DNA of 19,415 bases from the NCBI GenBank assembly GCA_946530505.1, contig CAMNAD010000007.1, positions 1 through 19,415 of the forward strand, read 5' to 3'. Under the pieces are notes generated by a model. That model saw only the letters and a list, made by a program, of their open reading frames with translations. It searched no databases and was not told where the DNA came from. The translations under genes were made by a program, and so were the position numbers. Shown one piece after another: positions 12,589-19,415 of this stretch. The DNA comes from an uncultured Bacteroidales bacterium. Its GTDB lineage: Bacteria; Bacteroidota; Bacteroidia; Bacteroidales; UBA932. Each line of letters starts with the position of its first letter. The first letter of the stretch is position 1.

Positions 12589-13180
12589 GATTCTTGTCGC
12601 CCTCGCCACCCTGACATGCGCCTGCTCCGCTCCAAAATACGTTGCGGAAACGGCCCCCGTCATCAACGAAATCACCATTGTCGCCCCTTACAGCAGGGTG
12701 GATGTCCTCGCGAACGACGGGCATTTCTATTATTCGGACAGCCTGTCTGCGGTTTCCGAACTGCTCATCGGAACCACCGTCGAAACTTCCGGCCTGCCAC
12801 TCAACAAGGTTATAACGGTCGTCGGCCGCAGCAATCAGGAATCCCTTGACCGCGACTACGAATGGCTTGCGAGCATAGAGCCAAGGAAACTGGAAAGCAC
12901 CCGTCTGCCATCGGCGATGCACGCATTCCTCTCCACTTATTCGAGCAGATATGCGCTGCTGGTTTATTCCGAGGGTTTTGTCTGGGAAAAACTGCCGGTA
13001 TTCGTCGACGAAGAATTGAAACGCTACGATTCCAGAATATATCTGCTGGTTGCCGACACCAGGACGGGCCGCATCGTATATTTCAAGAGGTCCTGCCCGG
13101 AGGAGGCCGATCCTCTCAGTCCCCGATATGTGCCCAGACGGGTGAAATCTCTGCTGGAAGATCTGAATGTCGCAAGGTAG
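12575..13180 (+). CDS. Small hypothetical lipoprotein
   Basis: 201 residues of unknown function. The N-terminus MKRNRILVALATLTCACSAP looks like a lipoprotein signal with the anchor at Cys17 (or Cys15); the lipobox is not perfect. The body has alternating hydrophobic strands (LPLNKVITVVGRS, RYALLVYSEGFVW, SRIYLLVADTRTGRIVYFKR) and ends in a basic PRRVKSLLEDLNVAR. The pattern suggests a compact alpha/beta fold; I recognise no family. Its ATG lies 14 nt inside the end of folA, and its own end overlaps the symporter start by 14 nt, so it is translated within the folA operon. The longer frame from 12533 is rejected since the signal peptide begins at 12575. Confidence 0.8.
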   Translation: MKRNRILVALATLTCACSAPKYVAETAPVINEITIVAPYSRVDVLANDGHFYYSDSLSAVSELLIGTTVETSGLPLNKVITVVGRSNQESLDRDYEWLASIEPRKLESTRLPSAMHAFLSTYSSRYALLVYSEGFVWEKLPVFVDEELKRYDSRIYLLVADTRTGRIVYFKRSCPEEADPLSPRYVPRRVKSLLEDLNVAR

Positions 13181-14435
13181 GGGGAATTTTAGCAGCCGCT
13201 TCGCTGCCATAATGGCGATGGCCGGGTCCGCCGTGGGCCTGGGCAATATCTGGCGTTTCCCATATATGGTCGGTGAGCACGGAGGAGCGGCCTTCATCAT
13301 CATCTACATCGCCTGCTGTCTGCTGGTCAGCCTCCCCATCTTCTTCGCGGAATCCATCATCGGCAAGGCGACCCGAAAAGACACCTTCGGCGCCCTGGAA
13401 AGCCTTGCACCCAAAAGCAGGAAGGTGGGCTATGTCGCCATCCTCGCTTCATTTATCATCCTGTCTTTCTACAGCGTGGTGGGAGGATGGAGTTTCGATT
13501 ATCTGATCCGTTCCTGCGCCGGTGGTTTCAGCGGCCTGGGGCTGGACGAGGCCAAGACGGTATTTGCCTCCATGGGCGGCTCTCCGGTGGAGAGCGTGAG
13601 CTGCATGCTCGTGTTCCTCGGCCTTACGGCGATGATAGTGGGGGCCGGGGTTGACAAGGGCATAGGCCGATTCTCGAAGATCTCCATCCCTGTCCTTTTC
13701 CTGATGGTAGTGCTGATCGCGATTGTATCCCTGCGCCTTCCTGGTGCGGAAAAGGGGGTGGAATATCTAGTAAAACCCGACTTCAGCAAGATTGACGGGC
13801 CTGCCGTCGCTGCCGCGCTCGGCCAGTCCTTCTTCAGCCTGTCGCTGGGCGTCGGCACCATTCTCACCTACTCTTCCTATATGCAGGAAGATGAGAATAT
13901 CCTCAGTGCAGGTGGTTGGACAGCCTTTTTCGATACTGTCTTCGCCCTGATAGCGGGATTCGCCATCATGCCGGCAGTGTTCGCTGCCGGGATAGAACCC
14001 GCCGCCGGCCCTTCGCTGGTATTCGAAACCCTCCCGGTGATTTTCTCCCGGATGGGAGTGGTGCTGCCGGTAGTATTTTTCCTTGCAATTCTGATAGCCG
14101 CCCTGAGTTCCTCGATTTCCATGCTGGAGGTGGTGGTGGCCTGGCTCGTGGACCAGAAGGGGATGCGCCGCTCGCATGCAGTCCTTGCCGTGTTCGGGGC
14201 TGCGGCCCTGCTAGGAAGCGCCTGCGCGGTGGCCCCCCGCGTGTTCAGCACCTGCGACTTCATCTCCTCCAACGTGCTGATGATGATCGGCGCCCTGGCC
14301 TTCGCCCTTATCGTGGGCTGGAAGATGCCCCGCGAGCGGGTGCTGCACTATGTGCGCTACCGCTTTGTTTACATGCTCATCCGCTACGTCGCCCCCGTGA
14401 TGATAGTCGCCATCGCCGTGACGAATCTGCTGTAA
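13167..14435 (+). CDS. Neurotransmitter:sodium symporter (NSS/SLC6) family transporter
   Basis: 422 residues, hydrophobic throughout with about 11-12 membrane segments. The signature is in the first: RFAAIMAMAGSAVGLGNIWRFPY (residues 11-33, split here: AGSAVGLGNIWRFPY), the unwound TM1 that binds sodium and substrate in LeuT. ILSFYSVVGGW (TM3) and the later SFFSLSLGVGTILTYSSYM (TM6 region) also fit. It imports an amino acid or related small molecule with sodium across the inner membrane; the substrate cannot be read. It is shorter than LeuT (about 510) and close to the usual ~440 for compact bacterial members. ATG 13167 overlaps the preceding gene by 14 nt, and mutS follows 21 bp after the stop. 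Confidence 0.93.
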   Translation: MSQGRGNFSSRFAAIMAMAGSAVGLGNIWRFPYMVGEHGGAAFIIIYIACCLLVSLPIFFAESIIGKATRKDTFGALESLAPKSRKVGYVAILASFIILSFYSVVGGWSFDYLIRSCAGGFSGLGLDEAKTVFASMGGSPVESVSCMLVFLGLTAMIVGAGVDKGIGRFSKISIPVLFLMVVLIAIVSLRLPGAEKGVEYLVKPDFSKIDGPAVAAALGQSFFSLSLGVGTILTYSSYMQEDENILSAGGWTAFFDTVFALIAGFAIMPAVFAAGIEPAAGPSLVFETLPVIFSRMGVVLPVVFFLAILIAALSSSISMLEVVVAWLVDQKGMRRSHAVLAVFGAAALLGSACAVAPRVFSTCDFISSNVLMMIGALAFALIVGWKMPRERVLHYVRYRFVYMLIRYVAPVMIVAIAVTNLL

Positions 14436-14441
14436 TTTTCT

Positions 14442-14449
14442 TATCTTTG
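14442..14449 (+). promoter_or_regulatory. -7 element for mutS, near-leaderless
   Basis: TATCTTTG lies in the 21-bp gap between the symporter stop and mutS, with seven bases before the mutS ATG (14457). The transcript would start at or just ahead of the start codon. No TTG is seen at the expected -33 spot, so it may be weaker or use other contacts. mutS can thus be read both from here and from the folA transcript. Confidence 0.55.
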
Positions 14450-14456
14450 CCTTGAT

Positions 14457-17069
14457 ATGGCAAAACCCAAGGAAGATACCCCGCTGCTCAAGCAGTATTT
14501 CAGCGTGAAGGCGCAGAACCCGGATGCGGTGCTGCTCTTTCGCGTAGGGGATTTTTATGAATCCTACAGCGACGACGCGCTCATCACCAGCAAGGTGCTG
14601 GGGATAGTGCTCACGCGAAAGTCCAACGGCGAGAAGGGCGACACTCCCATGGCGGGCATCCCCCATCACGCCCTTGCGCAGTATCTTCCCAAACTCGTGC
14701 GCGCTGGCTACAAAGTTGCCATCTGCGACCAGCTGGAAGATCCCAAGCTCGCCCAGGCGAAACTGGTCAAACGCGGTGTGACAGAGATTCTTACCCCAGG
14801 GGTCGCGTTTGGAGAGGGGATGCTTGAACAGAAGGAGCACAACTGGCTCTGCGGGCTTACCTTCGACAATGCCGAGGTCGGCGCCGCCTTCCTGGACGCA
14901 TCTACCGGAACCTTCCGCGTGGCGCAGGGCTCCTCCGACTATATCTCCACCTTGCTGGCTTCCTTCTCCCCCAAGGAACTGGTGGTCCAGCGCGACTGCC
15001 TCAAAGCCGTCCGCGAGCGCTTCGGCGACTACTATATCACTCCGCTCGAAGAATGGGCGTTCGTGTATGATTCCGCGGCCGACAAGCTCCGCAGCCAGCT
15101 CAGGGTAGATTCCCTGAAGGGGTTCGGGGTGGAGAACTTCCCCCTGGCCCTCTGCTCTGCCGGAGCCCTCATCTACTACCTCGAACAGACGCATCACAGC
15201 GGGCTGCAGAACATCTGCAGCATCTCCCGCATCGACGAAGGCAAGTTCGTGTGGATGGACCGTTTCACCATACGGAATCTGGAGATATTCGCCTCAAACG
15301 CGGGCAAGGAGGGCACCAGCCTGGTGGACGTGATCGACCGCTGTTCCTCTCCCATGGGCGCGCGCCTGCTGAGGTCCTGGCTGTCGATGCCGATAATGGA
15401 CCGCGCCGCCCTGAACGCCCGCTACGACGTGGTGCAGTTCTTCTACGACAACGACGGCCCTCTCGATGAAATCCGCCGTCTTATCGGCGATGTGGGCGAC
15501 CTCGAGCGCATCCTCGCACGTGCGGCCACGGGCAAGATCCTGCCCCGCGAGATGATGCAGTTGCGGAGGTCCCTGAGGCAGATGGAACCCATCAAGACCC
15601 TCTGCTCCGACACCGGCGTCGAAGCCCTGGACAAGCTGATCAGGGGGATGAAGAACTGCGGCAAGCTGCTTGCCCGCATCGAGACCACAATGGCGGAGGA
15701 TCCCGCCGCGCAGATAGGCAAGGGCCCAGTCATCGCCCCCGGAGTGGACAAGACCCTGGACGAATACCGCGAACTGTCCACCGGCGGCAAGGATTATCTG
15801 CTGCAGATGCAGGCCCGCGAGGTGGAGCGCACCGGAATCTCGTCGCTCAAGATTGGATACAACAACGTTTTCGGCTACTACTTGGAGGTCCGCAATACCT
15901 TCAAGGACCAGGTGCCTCCCGAGTGGGTGCGCAAGCAGACCCTGGTCGGGGCCGAACGCTACATAACGGAGGAGCTCAAGGAGTACGAGCAGAAGATCCT
16001 GAATGCCGAGAGCAACATCTACGAGCTCGAAAGCCGCCTCTACGCAGCACTGGTGGCCGAGGTGCAGAAGAGCATTCGCGACATAAAGGCCAACTGCGAC
16101 GTCGTCTCGCAGCTCGACGTACTCTCCGGTTTCGCCGTTCAGGCCATCGAGCGCAGATACTGCCGCCCGGAGGTGGATTCCGGCAGTGTGCTGGACATCA
16201 AGGCGGGCCGCCATCCTGTAATCGAAACCCTGATGGCCCCGGGCGAGGAATATGTGCCGAATGACGTGCACCTCGACTCGTCCGCCACCCAGATAATGAT
16301 CCTGACCGGTCCGAACATGGCAGGTAAGTCCGCCCTGCTGCGGCAGACAGCCCTGATAGTGCTGATGGCGCAGGTGGGCTCGTTCGTTCCTGCCGACTCG
16401 GTGCGCATGGGGTATTTCGACAAGATCTTCACCCGCGTCGGCGCCACCGACAACATCTCCCGCGGCGAATCCACCTTCATGGTGGAGATGCTTGAGACAT
16501 CGATGATAATGCACAACCTGTCCGCGCGTTCCCTGGTGCTGCTCGACGAGATCGGGCGCGGTACCTCGACCTACGACGGCATGAGCATAGCCCGCGCCCT
16601 GGTGGAGTACATTCACAAATTCGGCAAGGGGGCCAAGACACTCTTCGCAACGCACTACCACGAACTCAACGACCTCGAAGAGATTTACCCTCGCGTGAAG
16701 AACTACCATATCGCCGTTAAGGAGGTGGGGAAGGATGTGATCTTCCTGCGGAAACTGACCGAGGGCGGAGTGTCACACAGCTTCGGTATCCACGTGGCAC
16801 GCTTGGCCGGAATGCCGCGCGAGATCGTGGAGAGTGCTGAGCGCACCCTGAAGGACCTTGAACGCAAGGAGAACAGCGTCAAGGCGGTAGCCTCCGCCGG
16901 TGCAGTGCAGGACGACGGCTCAGTGCAGCTGAATCTCTTCCAACTGGACGACCCTACACTTTCGGCTCTGCGGGCGCGCCTCGAATCCGCCGACCTCAAC
17001 AACATGACGCCGATGCAGGCCTTCGACCTGCTCCGGGCGATGAAAGAAGAAATTGGACTCGATGCGTAG
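14457..17069 (+). CDS. mutS: DNA mismatch repair ATPase MutS
   Basis: 870 residues, the standard length for MutS1. As a dimer it binds mismatches and small loops and, with ATP, recruits MutL. The mismatch-reading motif GDFYESY (Phe33, Glu35) is intact. The connector, lever and clamp regions follow, and then the ATPase: Walker A GPNMAGKS (618-625), the VGATDNISRGESTFMVEM signature region, Walker B VLLDE (Asp697, Glu698) and TLFATHYHEL. Near the C-terminus QLNLF (824-828) fits the beta-clamp binding motif. No disruption is seen, so mismatch repair should be functional. It has its own -7 element just before the ATG and overlaps the next gene by 8 nt. Confidence 0.98.
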   Translation: MAKPKEDTPLLKQYFSVKAQNPDAVLLFRVGDFYESYSDDALITSKVLGIVLTRKSNGEKGDTPMAGIPHHALAQYLPKLVRAGYKVAICDQLEDPKLAQAKLVKRGVTEILTPGVAFGEGMLEQKEHNWLCGLTFDNAEVGAAFLDASTGTFRVAQGSSDYISTLLASFSPKELVVQRDCLKAVRERFGDYYITPLEEWAFVYDSAADKLRSQLRVDSLKGFGVENFPLALCSAGALIYYLEQTHHSGLQNICSISRIDEGKFVWMDRFTIRNLEIFASNAGKEGTSLVDVIDRCSSPMGARLLRSWLSMPIMDRAALNARYDVVQFFYDNDGPLDEIRRLIGDVGDLERILARAATGKILPREMMQLRRSLRQMEPIKTLCSDTGVEALDKLIRGMKNCGKLLARIETTMAEDPAAQIGKGPVIAPGVDKTLDEYRELSTGGKDYLLQMQAREVERTGISSLKIGYNNVFGYYLEVRNTFKDQVPPEWVRKQTLVGAERYITEELKEYEQKILNAESNIYELESRLYAALVAEVQKSIRDIKANCDVVSQLDVLSGFAVQAIERRYCRPEVDSGSVLDIKAGRHPVIETLMAPGEEYVPNDVHLDSSATQIMILTGPNMAGKSALLRQTALIVLMAQVGSFVPADSVRMGYFDKIFTRVGATDNISRGESTFMVEMLETSMIMHNLSARSLVLLDEIGRGTSTYDGMSIARALVEYIHKFGKGAKTLFATHYHELNDLEEIYPRVKNYHIAVKEVGKDVIFLRKLTEGGVSHSFGIHVARLAGMPREIVESAERTLKDLERKENSVKAVASAGAVQDDGSVQLNLFQLDDPTLSALRARLESADLNNMTPMQAFDLLRAMKEEIGLDA

Positions 17070-18516
17070 GGTGCTAGTCATAACCTACTACTGGCCTCCG
17101 ACCGGAGGTTCGGGAGTGCAGCGTTGGCTGAAGTTCGCGAAGTATCTGCCTTCGCAGGGATGGCAGCCGGTAATTTACACTCCGTCCAATCCCGAGCAAC
17201 TTGCCGTGGACGAAAGCCTTCTGGCGGAGATTCCTGATGAGGTGGAGGTCCTGAAGCGCCCTATCCGTGAGCCGTATGCCATCTATCACAAGCTGATGGG
17301 GCGAGGCTCGGCGAAGGGGTCCGGGGTGAATCCCATCAATTCCCAGAAAAAGAGTTGGAAACAGCGGCTGATGCTGTGGATACGCAGCAACCTCTTCGTG
17401 CCGGATCCGCGTGCCGGATGGGTGCGCCCGTCGGTGAAGTTCCTGTGTTCGTATCTTGAGGAACATCCTGTGGATGTGATAGTTACCACAGGCCCGCCAC
17501 AGTCGGTGCATCTTATCGGCCGTGGGCTTCACCGGCGTCTCGGAGTGCCGTGGGTGGCTGATTTCCGCGATCCGTGGACAAAGATGTTCTTTTTCGAGAA
17601 TCTGCCCCTGCTGCCGTGGGTGCGGCGCCGCCATTTCCGGCTGGAGAAGTCCGTGCTGGACGAGGCTACGGCAGTCATTTCGGTGACTCCGCGCGTGCAG
17701 GCGGATTTCGCCGCCCGCACTTCTACTCCGGTGCATCTGATTACGAACGGATACGATGAATCCGATTTTGCCGTGGATTTGCATGAGCGCACCGACGGCA
17801 AGTTCCGCATCGTGCATACCGGGCTTTTCGCTTCCGACGGTAATCCTCTGGAACTGTGGAACGCCCTGGCCGGTCTGTGTTCCGAATCGTCGGATTTCGC
17901 GCAGCGGCTGGAAATCCGTCTTGCCGGTAAGGTGGATCCCGAAATCGTTGATTCCATTGTTGAGGCAGGACTTGGTGCGCAGCTGAAACTTCTTGGCTAT
18001 CTTCCTCATCCTGAGTCCGTTGCCGAGTTGAGGCAGGCGGATATCATCCTGCTTCCCCTGCGTCATGGTTCCGAATATTCCAAGGTTTATCCCGGGAAAA
18101 TCTTTGAGTGTATGGCGGCCGCTGCAGGCCCCTCCGCGAAAAGCAAAGGGCAGGTCCGTGTCCCGGAAAAAGGAGCTCGACACCTGCATTCCCTGGCCGC
18201 TGAAACGCCAACGCAGGCGACCGCAGCCGCAATTCTGGGAGTCGGCCCTACCGACAGTGCTGCCGCGGAGCTTCTGCGTGCAACAGGCACCGGCATAATG
18301 TACGATTGGGATGCAGATCCGTCTGCGTTTATTCGGGATGCCGCTGCTGTGCCATCCGCGGCGGGCAAAGGGCCCGTCTGTGTCCCACAAGGGGAGCCCA
18401 GTACGGGCATTGCCCGGCCGGAACAACGCCATCGCGCAGCAGCGGCATCCGACTACAGCCGCCGTGCCCTCACTGCCCGGCTCGCAACACTTCTTAGCTC
18501 GCTTAGTGGCGGCTAA
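17062..18516 (+). CDS. Glycosyltransferase (GT4-like) with two in-frame palindromic inserts
   Basis: 484 residues. The N-terminal part RVLVITYYWPPTGGSGVQRW is the glycine-rich acceptor-side start of GT-B enzymes. VIVTTGPPQSVHLIG, VADFRDPW, VISVTPRVQADF, LITNGYD and FRIVHTGLF follow in the order seen in Bacteroidota glycosyltransferases. The donor-binding region (ADIILLPLRHG, YPGKIFECMAA) is then interrupted by an insert (about 354-392), resumes with ILGVGPTDSAAAELL, is interrupted again (about 428-463), and ends YSRRALTARLATLL. Without the inserts the length would be about 410, usual for this family. It probably adds a sugar to a surface glycan. ATG 17062 overlaps the mutS end by 8 nt; the upstream TTG 17053 is less likely. 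Whether the enzyme is active with the inserts is unknown. Confidence 0.87.
   Translation: MRRVLVITYYWPPTGGSGVQRWLKFAKYLPSQGWQPVIYTPSNPEQLAVDESLLAEIPDEVEVLKRPIREPYAIYHKLMGRGSAKGSGVNPINSQKKSWKQRLMLWIRSNLFVPDPRAGWVRPSVKFLCSYLEEHPVDVIVTTGPPQSVHLIGRGLHRRLGVPWVADFRDPWTKMFFFENLPLLPWVRRRHFRLEKSVLDEATAVISVTPRVQADFAARTSTPVHLITNGYDESDFAVDLHERTDGKFRIVHTGLFASDGNPLELWNALAGLCSESSDFAQRLEIRLAGKVDPEIVDSIVEAGLGAQLKLLGYLPHPESVAELRQADIILLPLRHGSEYSKVYPGKIFECMAAAAGPSAKSKGQVRVPEKGARHLHSLAAETPTQATAAAILGVGPTDSAAAELLRATGTGIMYDWDADPSAFIRDAAAVPSAAGKGPVCVPQGEPSTGIARPEQRHRAAAASDYSRRALTARLATLLSSLSGG
18114..18228. repeat. Palindromic in-frame insert, copy 1
   Basis: Aligns without gaps to copy 2 at an offset of 222 bp from 18121 to about 18165, then with a single-base gap to 18210. 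I count about 70% identity over 18132-18210. Shared blocks include TCCGCG, GCAAAGGG and GTGTCCC. An inner stem GCAGGT (18150-18155) pairs with ACCTGC (18182-18187), and GTGTC/GACAC can pair too. Outer arms are degenerate. It interrupts the glycosyltransferase donor-binding domain in frame. Confidence 0.7.
18336..18450. repeat. Palindromic in-frame insert, copy 2
   Basis: A 115-bp palindrome with outer arms GGATGCCGCTGCTG (18336-18349) and CAGCAGCGGCATCC (18437-18450). The pairing extends to 20 bp with two mismatches. An inner stem GCCCGT (18372-18377) pairs with ACGGGC (18403-18408), flanked by GGGCAA/TTGCCC. It lies in frame in the glycosyltransferase, before the final YSRRALTARL helix, and is homologous to copy 1. 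Confidence 0.8.
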
Positions 18517-18615
18517 CATCATGATTTCCAAGCAAATAACGGGTATGCCCTTCCTTGTAATAAAGGAAGGGCATACCATTTAAAGAGCTGATGTTCAACC
18601 AGTTAGCCGCCACTA
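18504..18615. repeat. Nested palindrome at the ends of two convergent genes
   Basis: A perfect 14-bp outer inverted repeat, TAGTGGCGGCTAAC (18504-18517) and GTTAGCCGCCACTA (18602-18615), encloses a second inverted repeat at 18542-18577. The TAA stop of the glycosyltransferase is inside the left arm, and the stop of dapD touches the right arm. It could be a small mobile element or a compound terminator. Confidence 0.8.
18542..18577. terminator. 15-bp hairpin between convergent genes
   Basis: GGTATGCCCTTCCTT and AAGGAAGGGCATACC form a perfect 15-bp stem with a 6-nt loop (GTAATA), midway between the glycosyltransferase and dapD stops. There is no long T-run on either side (ATTTAAAG; on the other strand TTATTTG), so it is an atypical intrinsic terminator, but its place suits termination of both genes. 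Confidence 0.65.
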
Positions 18616-19383
18616 TTAGCGAAGCAACTCCTCCAGCTGCACGCTGCCGGCGGTTTTGTCGTCACGGTATTTGATGATGACGGGGCAGTAGAGATGTACG
18701 CCTGCTTCGGCCGCGGGGCCCTTGACGATGGGCTTGCTGCCGCTCACTACCACGGCGTTCTTCGGCACCACGATTCGTCCCTCAGCGTTACGGCGGATAA
18801 AATCTCCTTTTACCGCGTCGTAAATCGCCGTGGAAGAGGTGATTATCACGCCACTTGCGATTACGGCCCCTTCCTGCACAATTGTGCCTTCGTAGATTCC
18901 GCAGTTGCCTCCCACGAAAGCTCCGTCCTCGATGATGGTCGGGGTTGCTCCGGCAGGCTCCAGCACCCCGCCTATCTGGGTGGAAGCCGACACGTGCACG
19001 TTCTTGCCCACTTGGGCGCAGGAACCTATGGTCACGTGGGAGTCCACCATGGTGCCGGAATCTACATAAGCGCCCACGTTTACGTACGCCGGCGGCATGA
19101 TGATGCTGCCCGGAGCCATGTAGGCCCCGCGCCTCACCGCGCTTCCGCCCGGAACGATGCGTACGCCGTCTGCCGGGGTGAACTTCCGCACGGGGAAGGT
19201 GTCCTTGTCCAGGAATCCGCCCGGCATCTCCACAATGGTCCCCAGCCGGAATCCTGCAAGTATCACCTCCTTCACCCAGGAATTCACTTTCCAGACGCCG
19301 TCCACCTTTTCGGCCACGCGCACCTCGCCCTTCTCCAGAGCATCCATTACTTCGTTGAATCGTTCGAGGCTTATTTCGCTCAT
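18616..19383 (-). CDS. dapD: Tetrahydrodipicolinate N-succinyltransferase
   Basis: 255 residues. DapD transfers a succinyl (or in some lineages acetyl) group to tetrahydrodipicolinate in the lysine and meso-diaminopimelate pathway. A short helical N-domain (EVMDALEKGEVRVAEK ... WVKEVILAGFRLG) is followed by a left-handed beta-helix of hexapeptide repeats (about 75-225): VRIVPGGSAVRRGAYMAPG, IIMPPAYVNVGAYVDSGTM, VDSHVTIGSCAQVGKNVH, QIGGVLEPAGATPTIIED. The last two phrases are typical of DapD rather than other acyltransferases of this fold. It is slightly shorter than the usual ~270. Its ATG overlaps the stop of an upstream gene (ATGA), so it is at least the second gene of an operon leaving the window. 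Confidence 0.95.
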   Translation of the reverse strand: MSEISLERFNEVMDALEKGEVRVAEKVDGVWKVNSWVKEVILAGFRLGTIVEMPGGFLDKDTFPVRKFTPADGVRIVPGGSAVRRGAYMAPGSIIMPPAYVNVGAYVDSGTMVDSHVTIGSCAQVGKNVHVSASTQIGGVLEPAGATPTIIEDGAFVGGNCGIYEGTIVQEGAVIASGVIITSSTAIYDAVKGDFIRRNAEGRIVVPKNAVVVSGSKPIVKGPAAEAGVHLYCPVIIKYRDDKTAGSVQLEELLR

Positions 19384-19415
19384 AACAGATAGAGTTTTTT
19401 CAGTGTTTCTTTCAT
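19380..19415 (-). CDS. End of an unidentified gene upstream of dapD (partial)
   Basis: The minus strand from the window edge reads eleven sense codons, MKETLKKLYLL, then TGA at 19382-19380, which overlaps the dapD start codon as ATGA. An overlap of this kind usually marks a translationally coupled upstream gene. Too little is visible to name it. The first codon here is ATG, so it could instead be a very short leader peptide. Confidence 0.4.
   Translation of the reverse strand: MKETLKKLYLL

Noticed and set aside
15294..16709. Long minus-strand open frame of 471 codons
   Set aside because: It is the exact antisense of mutS, His/Val/Leu-rich as expected for the complement of GC-rich codons, with no recognisable domain.
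18114..18450. Glycosyltransferase inserts as members of the same family as the transposase-flanking repeats
   Set aside because: They lack the TTTGTTCC/GGAACAAA arms and differ in length and base composition.
17074..18579. Minus-strand open frame of 501 codons opposite the glycosyltransferase
   Set aside because: Antisense shadow: the plus strand carries ordered glycosyltransferase motifs, whereas this frame shows none.
18504..18615. Integron attC recombination site
   Set aside because: The arms contain GTTAGCC and GGCTAAC, which miss the GTTRRRY/RYYYAAC consensus by one base each, and no integrase or cassette array is seen.
1..19415. tRNA, rRNA or riboswitch genes
   Set aside because: Reading the intergenic gaps on both strands I saw no cloverleaf, rRNA segment or known riboswitch core; most gaps are under 100 bp.

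Overview
The window reads as chromosomal DNA of a member of the Bacteroidota, most likely order Bacteroidales, with moderately high GC. Several things point there: a SusC-type TonB-dependent receptor followed by a DUF4249 lipoprotein, a DUF5106/thioredoxin lipoprotein, many lipoproteins with a Cys at about residue 17-20, few Shine-Dalgarno sites, and promoters of the Bacteroidota type (TTG, about 19 nt, TAnnTTTG). Genus is not assigned. All calls come from reading the sequence; no database search was run.

Layout. 1-142 is the tail of a probable RhaT sugar symporter, facing a small DUF1508 protein (210-539, minus) across a shared hairpin. A lipoprotein of unknown function (600-1586, minus) is divergent from a two-gene plus-strand unit: a surface metallophosphoesterase (1656-3956) and a DUF5106/thioredoxin-like lipoprotein (3961-4902). 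Only 2 bp beyond lies the end of a minus-strand outer-membrane pair: TonB-dependent receptor (5960-8560) then DUF4249 lipoprotein (4905-5954).

8649-10128 is the most unusual part. A single HUH (Y1/RAYT-like) transposase gene is flanked by two arrays of 51-bp tandem repeats, five units on one side and four on the other. Every unit has the same 8-bp hairpin arms 26 nt apart. This looks like a Bacteroidota version of a REP/RAYT system in which the REP-like hairpins are regular tandem arrays.

10169-12009 (minus) is a galM-thyA operon with an ATGA overlap. A divergent promoter region separates it from a plus-strand chain running to 18516: folA, a small lipoprotein, an NSS-family sodium symporter, mutS (with its own near-leaderless promoter) and a glycosyltransferase. 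ThyA produces dihydrofolate and FolA recycles it, so the two halves of the thymidylate cycle start or continue from one 84-bp control region. The window closes with dapD (18616-19383, minus) and the last codons of a gene upstream of it.

The second unusual feature is inside the glycosyltransferase gene. Two in-frame palindromic inserts of about 100-115 bp are related to each other by roughly 70% identity over the core, and their stem bases show compensatory changes. This resembles the protein-tolerated palindromic elements known from Rickettsia. The glycosyltransferase and dapD genes then end inside a nested 112-bp palindrome. The TonB-dependent receptor also carries in-frame low-complexity expansions near its N-terminus.
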